Assembly (NCBI RefSeq): GCF_025698545.1
Contig: NC_068572.1
Location: 62,001-126,000 of the forward strand
Origin: Gossypium raimondii
Lineage: Eukaryota > Streptophyta > Magnoliopsida > Malvales > Malvaceae
Reading direction: 5' to 3'
Length of the DNA stretch: 64,000 nucleotides
The notes under the pieces were generated by a model. The model did no database searches. It saw nothing but the letters and a program-made list of their open reading frames with translations, and had not been told where the DNA came from. This document shows positions 54,632-64,000 of the stretch, piece after piece (within the stretch, counting starts at the first letter, position 1; each line of letters begins with the position of its first letter). The position numbers and the translations under genes were made by a program.

Positions 54632-57029
54632 TTGTTGTTGGAATCATGTTGTTACTCAAATTGCAGTCCTATGGTAACTGCTAAGAAGTAGAATGGTTTT
54701 GTGCGATTTTTGATAGCATGCTGGGGATGTAATGTTGATTTGTAGCCGATCTCGTTGGGCAGCCTTATGAAGGATCATTTGTCCATGATTTGGGCCAAAA
54801 AGCTAGCAGGTAAATGAGGAATCCCCCCGCCCCCCAATAACTGGTATGCACTTGCATCCCTTCCAAAGGTTATATATCCATCTTGGTGTTAATTGATAGT
54901 TGTTTTTGTGGAATATTGCAGGTGAAGTGAGAGCTTCTGCGTAATTTTGATATAAGGATAATAGTAATAATAATATGAATTGATTGTATTGCAGAGTGGT
55001 GTATATCATCACTCAACTGCCAGGTTGAACCTCCCCTGATGCTGAATGCTTTGATAGGAATTACTACCCTGTCAAGTAAAAATTGACATTGCTTATTCGG
55101 TGACAACTCAATAGATAAAGATATTTATTTAATTTATTAATAGGTTTCTTTGAAAGATTTCATGCGTGTATATGGATAATGATCCATCCCATCACAGATT
55201 CCCTACTTCCATTTTAAGGATGCACATTGAGATTAATCTATGATAGAGGTGTAATTGAGTCTACTAGCTTTTCAAAGACTAGAATTTTGAGCTTAATTTC
55301 TATTCTAGATTTAAATCAAGCTAATGGAGGTTTTTTTTTTATTTAATAGAAAATGAAGTAGATTTTACATTTATTCTTTGAGATGAGAGTTTTAAATTGA
55401 AGCATAAAAAGGTGGGCCAAATTGTATGGAAATGAGGGAAAGAAAAAAGGTTAATAAAGTTTGCAAAGTGTTTAGCATTAGAATGTCTTAATGGCGGCAG
55501 TATATATATGGAAAGGGAACTAAAGTTAGGGCGTATTGGGGCTTGATTTTATATGTTAGAGAGGAAGTATAATGCTTGATTATTATGTTTAAGCAAACCC
55601 CAGATTGCATGGGTTTAGCTGCCATTCTTTTTCTTGGAATTGTACGTATGTATGTGTAAAATGGTAAGTACAAGTCGAACTAAAGTAAGAATGGCAAAGC
55701 ATTCTCTCTCTATTATTGATTCCCTCCGCCATAAGAAGAAGCAACCTGGTTGTTGTTGAAAAGACCTTTTTGGTCTCCTTAAAAAGACATCATTACATCC
55801 CATCAAACTTATCTCATCGACCCCTTGCATCATTTCATCATTCATTCCTACCACTCCAATTATTGTTATTATTAAGAAAGAAAACAAAAGGTAGAAGAAA
55901 CATGTGATTCTTCACAATAAAAATTTACTCCCGCTTTTGATGATGCTTGCTTGATCATTAAAATTAAGAGTATAATCATCACACAATGTCACATTTCAAT
56001 ACCACACGCAACAAATCTTCACATTCTTAGTTCGTCTGCAATACAAAATAGTACACTCTTTATTTATCAATCGATTTATTTTATTATTAATATTTTAATA
56101 ATTTAATAATTATTTATCATGTTCTATTCACAGTTTTGAGTAATTTTTTTAAAAAATTGTGATAGGAACATTGGTTTAAAAATTTGTGATAGGAACATTA
56201 AATTCAATTGAAACTTTACATGTATGATATGAAATTATTTTTGAGATTTCAATTGAAATTTAGTCTATTAATTTTAAGAGAAAACCCTAAAAATAAATAC
56301 TTAACTTGATAAAATTATTCCACCCAAATGCCCTTCACTTTCAAGATTTTAATCATGCTTGTCTTCGAATTTAAGGTTTCCTTTTCTTCAAAATTCAATT
56401 ATTATTAAATCTTTATTTTCCACTAAGAATTCCTTTAGATCATAATGAAAATATCATTCCACAATTACTTTTAGCATTCAACAAATAATAGTTATGCATC
56501 TTACAAAATCTGTAAATGGTATATATTGATTTGAGAAATGTAAAATAAAAGATGAGTGGCATAGTGATGATAGCTATGGGGGTATTGTGATTGATTTGAC
56601 AATACAAAGTAAAAGAAAAAGGAAATTATTACGTTAAGATGTGAAGTGTACCATCCATCCTCAAATTTCCTTAAAAAGGACAAAAGACAATTAAAAGCTT
56701 GTGGTGTTGTACAGTTTGATGTGATATATTATTGTAATTTTGATCAATTTATGTTAACGTGGCACTTATTTAACCAATCAAAATGGATGCCCCCACAAAA
56801 TAAATGACAATGCCTGGCCACACTAATCATTTTGCCTTTGCTAGACAAAATATCTTCCCACTGCTTCTTCTCCAATATACTACTAAACTTTGTATATATA
56901 TATAATCACAGTTTAAAGCAAATCACCCACACAATAATCAATAAAAACCAGTGCATACCTTATTAGTTGTAAACAAATCATGTATTGAATACCTTAACAA
57001 CATTTCGTGGTGAAGGTTGCAAAATGAGG
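54632..57029. other. intergenic, NOT4 3'UTR and spacer
   Basis: The 3'UTR of NOT4 likely ends before 55150. The rest is AT-rich. A 90-codon minus-strand frame at 55615-55887 has no recognisable signature and I do not call it a gene. The right end is the 3'UTR of the convergent AP2 gene, including an AT microsatellite near 56892-56903. Confidence 0.5.
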
Positions 57030-59762
57030 CTATGGTGGTGGCTCCTCCATGTGAATATAGATTTGAGGAGTGGCACTGGTGGCAATGGGGGTGGCAAAGT
57101 GGAAACTGGGAGTCGTTAGATTGGAGGGAAGAATGGCAGCAGAGGGAGGGGTAGCCAAGAACGAGAATCCTGATGATGCTGCAGCGGGCAACAGTGGTGG
57201 CATTGGCCTAGCACCATGCATTTGCCATGCCCAATCTCTTTCCTGCCCAAACAAATCCAAATTGTGTTACCTTATATCCATCAAACACTTTACAACACTA
57301 ATCATGGTGACAGTCAGATTGCATTTTGCCCCTTACTTAAAAAATGAGTAAATTTGTACATATACGTTAAATCAAAGAGTAAACTGGTCTTGTTAAAAAT
57401 TCCATCCATTTTTACTGTTAAAAACGTTGGCATACACGTGACACACACCTGTTATTTTCTGTAATTCCATCAAACACGCCAGTTATTAACAGCACAAATA
57501 AATTAAATTTTTAACAGAAAACATTAATTTGCTCTTTGATCTAATGTAAGACGACTAATTTACCCTTTTTTTTAATAGAAGAGACAAAATGCAATCTAAC
57601 TCCTAATGCAATCACCTCTATAGTACTTTTACCCACTAATCATTTATGTTAACATCTAGCTCATCAAAATCTTGAGATTAATATTAACTTATAGGCCCTC
57701 AAAATTATAACCTACTGACCAGGAAGTAGTACAAGTTGTTATTGTTTACCTCAGTAGGAAAGAACCTAGGATATACATTTCTCCAAAAAATAGGTTGATC
57801 TGAATTCCCGGTTAGCCTTTCGAAAGCCGGACTGGCTATTGCACCAGCAGGGTTCTCCGCCTACACAAGCCAATCATATACACCATCGAGCTAAAACAGG
57901 GTCAATAAACAAGCCATAAATGCATATTTCTTAAAGCCAGCTAAAGATTACCAGCAAAACACCATCCCATCCTAATCCTCTAATTGTAATCAAACATATT
58001 AGAAAAGTCGGGTTCATAAGTTACCCTCGAACTCTTCCCCTCGTGCACGTCGTGGGGGCCAGAATGGAAATGGTGATGCTGCTGCTCATTTTCCTTTGGA
58101 TCATTGCCAACAGGTGGAGATATCCCCAAGTTTAGATCAAGATTGTGACTATTGCCTGAAACACAAATTACAAGAGGAGTATCACACAAGCAACCTTGAT
58201 TTGAAGATTATTTACAACATTAATACTACCAATAGCATATAATACCTTCATTAGTACTGGTATCAAAGATGATCTCCCCTTCGTATGCACTCGGCTCGAA
58301 GTTGGTAACTGCCTCCCGTCCGTTACATTTGATAGCTGCCTTGTCATAAGCCCTTGCAGCTTCTACTTCGTTGTCAAATAGCCCGAGATATATGTACCTA
58401 CAAGACGAAACGACATCCCCAATAAGCATCTTAGATTTGTTTTTTACATTCAAGAAAAACTGATTCTCAGTTCGACACCAAGAGAAACTCAAAACAATAA
58501 GTTGAATACAAAGTTGGAATTTCCATGAACAAGTATGCTTACTTTTTGCCAAGGAATTGCCCCATCCGTGCTTCCCATCGGCCACATTTGTGCAGCGTGA
58601 CTCCTCGGTATTTCGAGCTTCCCCTCGAAAAACCAGTACTTTGCCGACGAAGTATGTGTACAAATTCTTCTTTACACAGATTCTTCATCTACAGCCATCA
58701 AAGGAAAACAGAGTAAGGCCCTGAACTAACAATCACTACAATCCATATTCTATATAATGCTATTCAAACTTCCAACCTGTTTCATATCTTCCTCATAATC
58801 ACTGACACTGAAATTGATATCAGCATCAACCCCTCGAAATTTAATAGCTGCTCGATCATAGGCCCTGAATTTATTTAACATACCATTTCAGAACAAAAAA
58901 GAAAACACCAAGGTTACTATAAATTCTAATCAAATTTAAGAAACCATTTCCCCCTGATTTACCTAGCAGCGGCATGAGCAGTATCAAATCCACCTGGAAA
59001 AAAAAGATGAATAAAATCCAAAAATGGAAAGCAAAAAAAACACTCATCTCCTTATTAAAAAAGTCGTCAAGAAAATTACAAACAAAGTTAACCAATCACA
59101 TGTATACATACCCAAATATACTTGTTTCCCGCAGTCCCTGAAATCATAGCAGATAACAATTAATATAATTGAACCTTAGATTTCAACGAATTAACGAACG
59201 AATCCAAAATTCAAAAAGGAAAATTAACCAATCAGAAATTTCCCTTAAATTAGATGAAAATTTACCATATATGGGATTCCCATCTTCCAGTTCTTCTATA
59301 GAAAGTAACTCCTCGATACTGGGAACTTCTAGAACGAGGTCCTCTACGGCTTTTCTTCGCCGTCTGTGACGATTGTTGACGTATTACCCGCGACTCATCA
59401 GCTTCTTTTCTCTCGAACGGATGATCGATCCATTTGTTGTTATTTCCCGAGCTCTGCCCTTCAGAAATTCCGACTCTCGTCGCCGGAAACAACTCCCTAG
59501 TAACCACCACGTCTGCGTCGTCGTTTTGGAACTCATTTCCACCACTTCCGACTTTGAGTATGTCGAAGCTTAGAGTGAACGCATCTCCGTTGGCGCGCGT
59601 GGAGAACGACTCATCCTCGTCGTTGACGATCGACGAATTCGAGGTTCCAGATTCGTCCATTTGGTTTCCACAATCTCCATTACGCTCGGTGCTAAAAGGA
59701 GCCGCCGAGTTTGAGTCCTGAGCCGACTCAGTCGACCCGACATTGAGGTTAAGATCTAGCAT
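57030..59762 (-). CDS. RAP2-7: AP2-class transcription factor, TOE1/RAP2-7-like
   Basis: Nine exons on the minus strand: 59762-59266, 59137-59112, 58993-58963, 58864-58777, 58688-58543, 58397-58246, 58155-58025, 57860-57750, 57242-57030. They join in frame to 464 residues. Two AP2 DNA-binding domains are present, about residues 148-210 ([18 protein letters not shown]) and 240-300 ([18 protein letters not shown]). Between exon 1 and the first domain lies the basic [13 protein letters not shown]. An EAR-like LDLNLN is at residues 2-7, and LDLNLGIS follows the second domain; both recruit TOPLESS-type co-repressors. Exons 2 (26 nt) and 3 (31 nt) are microexons, as in other euAP2 genes. The last exon carries an intact miR172 site. 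TOE1-type genes repress flowering in juvenile plants and are lowered by miR172 with age. Whether this is TOE1 or a close relative (TOE2/TOE3, SMZ/SNZ) cannot be settled by eye; the N-terminus and overall layout favour TOE1/RAP2-7. Confidence 0.95.
57164..57184 (-). promoter_or_regulatory. miR172 target site in the AP2 last exon
   Basis: On the minus strand the 21-base site has the core GCAGCATCATCAGGATTCT, the standard euAP2 miR172 target, inside the coding sequence for the peptide AAASSGFS. miR172 acts by cleavage and by translational repression. All bases of the consensus that I remember are present, so regulation by miR172 is very likely. Confidence 0.92.
57310..57650. mobile_element. MITE-like inverted-repeat element in AP2 intron 8
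   Basis: Occupies most of the last intron (57243-57749) of the AP2 gene. Both ends share a block that reads attgcattttg... near 57318 and its reverse complement near 57580-57597, then ...gatcaaagag... / ctctttgatct... further in, so the inverted repeats extend for about 70 bases. A second copy of the same family is at 61809-62133. Ends and target duplication are not sharply defined here. Confidence 0.6.
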
Positions 59763-60104
59763 TTCGTCTTAAGTTTGTTGCCGAACTTAGCTTTGACCCC
59801 CTTTAAAATTGAAGTAAAAAATCACCAACTTTTCAGCTCAAAAAACAAAATCATATTTTTTTCCTATAAAGTTATCAAATCCAACGGGAAGAGATGGATA
59901 CTGTCAGAACACTGAAACAAAGCTAAGAATTACAAAAAAAAACTTTGGAGATTCTCTCTTTCCGGGAGACCGAGGAGAATGAAAACAGCGTCGTTATAAA
60001 GCAAAGGAACTTGAAAAATGATGCTACCATTGATGAATTACTCGGCGATCAATTCGAATAAACGGAAAAAGATAATCGCCGGCTAGCTGATTCCATGAAC
60101 AAAG

Positions 60105-60107
<3 letters not shown>

Positions 60108-60155
<48 letters not shown>
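60108..60155. repeat. (GA)n microsatellite in AP2 leader/promoter
   Basis: About 24 uninterrupted GA units on the + strand, i.e. CT on the coding strand, about 350 bases upstream of the AP2 start codon. CT tracts are common in plant 5'UTRs; GAGA-type factors (BBR/BPC) bind such repeats. A likely polymorphic marker. Confidence 0.75.
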
Positions 60156-60159
<4 letters not shown>

Positions 60160-61531
60160 CGGGCGTATGAGAGCAGAGAACATTACAGAATACGGACCTA
60201 ATTTTTTAAAGTGGAATATATAAACATTTTCTCTCTCTTCGGACACCGGTTTCGCCGGTTACCCGCTCTTTGTTTTTGTCAGTCATTCCACCTAGATATT
60301 ATGGCAAACTGGCGGGGCGGAGTGGTTTTTTACCCGCCCCGACCTAATATATTTCCAACATTAATCTAATTAAATATTAATTTATTTGTCTTAAAAATTT
60401 AAAGTTATAATCAAACCTTGAGTACATATTTCACATGTTTTATTTTCATAATATTTATTAAATAAAATAAAATAAATTTGTTTTTCTAAATATACTATTA
60501 ATTATATAATTATATTTGAGCTAATATTGATATAAATTTTATTACAGTATATTTCAAACTAATTTTATATATAATGATATAATGATAATCATCATGGGTC
60601 AAAATTTAATTATAAATTTTTAAGAGCTCAAAATATGATTTATCATTTTTAACTACTAATATATATATATATTTATTTTGAGGCAAAATACAATTTTACC
60701 ATGTTTTATTTTATAATCTCATTATTTTATGAGGGGATCGAATTAGTAATTTTTTATTTTGGGGCCAAGGCCCTTGTCTAGTCCTTAAATTTGTCTTGCG
60801 AAGGGTTTTACCTAAACCCGACCTAATTTAAGAAAATTAATTGAAGAATTAAACTTACCTCATCTCAAAACTCAATTTAAAAAAAGAAAGAAAGAAAGAA
60901 ATAGACCTTATTCAATCAATTCAATTAAAATCCGTCAAATCCTTTTTCTTTGTCATCTCTAATTGAACATAAGTTAAACTTATTAATTTTAAAATAGATT
61001 TAAAATATCTAGAAATTATTTAAATTTTAAAAATAATAAAATAATACTTAATTTGTTCAGCTTGTCATATATAATTTATAAATAGTTATCATTTGGGATT
61101 GCCTTGGACTATGGAAATATAATTTAGCATGTCATATTTTTGTACTTAAAATTAAACAAATAACATTAAATTTATTCTTAAAACTAAAATTAAAAAAACA
61201 CTATTATAACATTAATCAAGTTTCAAAATAGTAAATATCAAAATTGTCAAAGTTTTTCATTCATGCTACCGTGGCATTTAAACATTTAATAAACTTTGGG
61301 GCATGTGTCAAACACATGTAATGACAGTCGATAATTTTGACCGTGGAAAGCACTTTTGAGCTCTGGAAATCTAGGAAGTTGGAAATTCTTTTGTTCATAA
61401 CTTATGGGGACAACATTATCTTATCTAAACCTATGTCTTTAAGATTCAATTTCAAAGTATTAAATGTATCCTTTGGGAAAAAAATATTATATGAGCTAAT
61501 ATTTTTTAAATAGTTAGTTAAAAGTCGCTTT

Positions 61532-61663
61532 TTTAGCTCGATTGATATAAATATCGTTGCTAATGCAAGAGGATGTGGGTTCGAATGCGCTGAAGCTTAT
61601 TCTTCTCTTATTTATCGGTTGGGGAGAGACTATGGATAGTTCAAGGCATTGTGTTAAAAAAAA
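61532..61663 (+). mobile_element. SINE-like element (tRNA-derived)
   Basis: Starts with a box A-like tagctcgattgatat and has a box B-like gggttcgaatgc about 45 bases later, the spacing of a tRNA-type pol III promoter. It continues with gttggggagagactatgg and ends in an A-run at 61656-61663. Layout and length (about 130 bp) fit a plant SINE. Target duplications are not clear. Confidence 0.55.
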
Positions 61664-61808
61664 TAGATATAATCCGAACTTATAATGAAATTATTCAAAA
61701 AAGAACCAATTCGTCATGTTGATAAATAATATATATATATACATGCCAATCATTTATTTATAATGACACTATCTTTCCTCATTCAATAATCAATACAATA
61801 AGCTAGAT

Positions 61809-62133
61809 GGTAAAAGCATTATGGAAGTCTTTATATTAAAAGTTATATTGTATTTTATTTTTTTACACTTAATAAATAAGTAAAATTAATTTTGTACTTG
61901 CCTTTTCTATTAAAATTTTATCAATTTCTACTATTAAAAACTAATATAGTGATGAATAATCGACATGTTGATATACATGGATAAGTTTTAATAGTAGAAA
62001 TTAATGTAAATTTTAATGAATGGTTGATTTGCTCTTTGATCTAACGTTAATGGACTAATTTGTTCATTTTTCAATAGAATAGATAGAATGCAAACTAAAT
62101 CTTAATACAAAGGCCTCCATAATACTTCTAATA
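61809..62133. mobile_element. MITE-like inverted-repeat element, second copy
   Basis: About 325 bp. The left end ggtaaaagcattatggaag and the reverse complement of the right end (tattagaagtattatggag) are clearly related, and similarity runs inward for 50-100 bases. The right half (gctctttgatctaacgttaatgg) matches the element in the last AP2 intron. No coding capacity. Confidence 0.6.
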
Positions 62134-64000
62134 GTTAATTATCGTATTACATAACATAATAAAACAAACATCGATAAAACTCAAAAGAATATGAATATGT
62201 TATTAGTTATATAGCATAAATGATTGATTCGTTGAAGTTTTAAACATGAGTTTAACGGTATATGCTAATTATATAAACTTTAATCTTGTGTAATTTTATA
62301 CATGAAATTTTGATTTGATTTTTACAAATTACAACAACATTATCGAATTAGCAATATTTTATGTTGATATATTGTATACACAAACAATTATACTAATGTA
62401 ACATGAAAATAAATATATGTATTTATTTTCTTAAATATGTATATATATGAATCACAATTCAAGTTTCATATATATAATTGCACCAAATCAAAAATTATAT
62501 ATCAATTTACACATTAAACCAAAATTTATATATAAAATTGATATTTATCCATTTAATTTATTAGTTGCATATCGTCTAATACGGTGGCCAAAGAGAAATT
62601 TTCAATCAAATAATTATAATAGGCAATGTAAAACATACTTAATAATTTTGACTTAAATAAATTTTTTTGTTAAACACCTATTTAACATATATCCAAATCG
62701 TATTACTTCATCATTGCCCCTGATATTATATAAAACAAAACGTGCTTATATAAATTTTCCTCCAAAATTATATAAAGTTTTTGTTGCGGCTTTGTTGTAT
62801 TCATATTAGATAATTGATGTCGGCATTATCTTGCTGGATTCATCACATACGACATGACATCTCTTAAATGTTTCATTCACGTGACCTTATTATCCCGGAT
62901 TTCTTGTCCACATAATATTCGTACCAAACATTATGCATGATTATTACCTTTTTCTAAAACATAAATATTAATACATTTTTCGATTTATATTAACTTGTAT
63001 GAATTTAATTATCTTATAATACATCATTTAGCATCATGTATAAAATACAACGGTTAATTATAGGTCTTTCAGTAGAGTTAAGGATGATACTCGTTGAGGG
63101 ATGAAATGAGAAATTTATTTTGGGTTGAAATTAAATTATCATTTTATAATAGTAAAAATATAATTTTATTTTTTTAATAGTTAAATTTTTATAATTTTTA
63201 AAAGATTAAATCAATTTTTTATATTTTCAAGGGAGTCAAAGTACAATTTTATATTTATTAATTTAAAATTTCAAAAAGCCTAAATAAAAAAAAATTATTT
63301 TAGAGAGGCCGGGCCCGTGCCACTCCCCTAATTTCGGCCCAGCTCCTTAAGTAAAGTTTTAGAATTGAATAGAGAAAACAATTTTAAAAGAGATATTGTT
63401 TTAGGGCCTGATTTATTTTAATTTTTAATTTAATCGAGGTTCAATATGATAGATCAATCCAATCCAATTTAAATTAAATTATTTTAAAAAATAAATAGTT
63501 AAATTTTGATATTTTTATCTCAATAAGCAAAATTTTAATCATTTTAATTTTAATTTACAATTTATCAATCTAAATTTAACTCAATAAACAATTTTTATAC
63601 AATTTCTTAATCATTTTATTTTTTATAGATGATTTTAAAGATATAAGAAAATTGAAAGCAAAAGAAAAATTTTAATTAATTAATTTTAAATAATTTAATT
63701 TAAATTAAATTAAATTAGAGAAGATGTTAGTGAAGAACTTATAATAAATATATTTATCTCTTTAAGAATCGATGAAATGGTATTATTTTATGTCTAAAAC
63801 TAAAATTCTCATATTCATTCCGATTTAAGTTAAATATGAGTATTTTGCATAATTATTCTTTTATTCATTTTTGTTAAAAGGTCTTGAAAAATGATTTCGG
63901 TAATTGGAAAATATCTCAAAAAACATATTTACAGAATTTATATTAGTATAAATTATGAGTGTTAGTAATTTAAACTATATTGATATTAAGATATCGTATT

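Larger units (their letters stand above)
59763..64000. other. intergenic tail of the window, repeat-rich
   Basis: Contains the 5'UTR/promoter of the AP2 gene up to about 60300, including the GA microsatellite. Beyond that there is AT-rich DNA with a SINE-like element (61532-61663), a MITE-like copy (61809-62133), and phrases such as ggggccaaggccc (about 60760) and ggccgggcccgtgccac (about 63307) that look like tails of worn dispersed repeats. No gene is seen. Confidence 0.5.

Noticed and set aside
55615-55887. 90-codon minus-strand frame downstream of NOT4
   Set aside because: No recognisable domain; frame of this length is expected by chance in such sequence.

Overview
This is a nuclear plant DNA window. 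The genes have many short introns with GT-AG ends in an AT-rich background with long low-complexity intergenic stretches, and every protein matches a flowering-plant family. Protein similarity as I remember it, and the style of the repeats, suggest a eudicot, probably Malvaceae and possibly cotton (Gossypium); that assignment is inference. I spliced the gene models by hand from donor and acceptor sites, keeping the reading frame and using remembered family sequences. No transcript data were available.

Layout. 1-4.9 kb is intergenic and holds one solo LTR-like fossil (773-3733). Then come: a tafazzin / N-acyl-PE synthase-type acyltransferase (+, 4907-7856); a CHX cation/H+ exchanger (-, 8415-11126); pyruvate decarboxylase (-, 14244-16536); an S40/DUF584 senescence regulator (-, 18600-19106); a PIP2 aquaporin (+, 23098-24301); signal peptidase complex subunit 3 (-, 25681-27257); oligoribonuclease (+, 28444-30303); a His-rich multi-pass membrane protein of unknown function (-, 30990-32987); SERRATE (+, 34415-39597); a cucumisin-type subtilase (+, 41447-44412) followed by a decayed tandem copy (44809-47626); a CCR4-NOT subunit 4 (NOT4) homologue (+, 49672-54631); and a TOE1/RAP2-7-like AP2 gene with an intact miR172 site (-, 57030-59762). 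From about 59.8 kb to the end there is only AT-rich intergenic DNA with repeats.

The genes do not form a pathway or operon; this is ordinary euchromatic gene order with 0.5-4 kb spacers. There is a loose RNA-regulation theme. SERRATE acts in miRNA processing, oligoribonuclease degrades short RNAs, NOT4 belongs to the CCR4-NOT module, and the AP2 gene is a classical miRNA target, so SERRATE and one of its likely downstream targets lie about 18 kb apart. I read this as coincidence.

The most useful observations are: a one-base excess in an A run of the NOT4 gene that breaks an otherwise perfect 1039-residue frame; the subtilase tandem pair, in which one copy keeps a GC-AG intron and the other has lost most of it; several small DNA-transposon derivatives with visible terminal inverted repeats, one of them inside an intron of the AP2 gene; a tetranucleotide repeat sitting on a CHX splice donor; and a nested inverted repeat between PIP2 and the signal peptidase gene. 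I found no convincing previously undescribed system.
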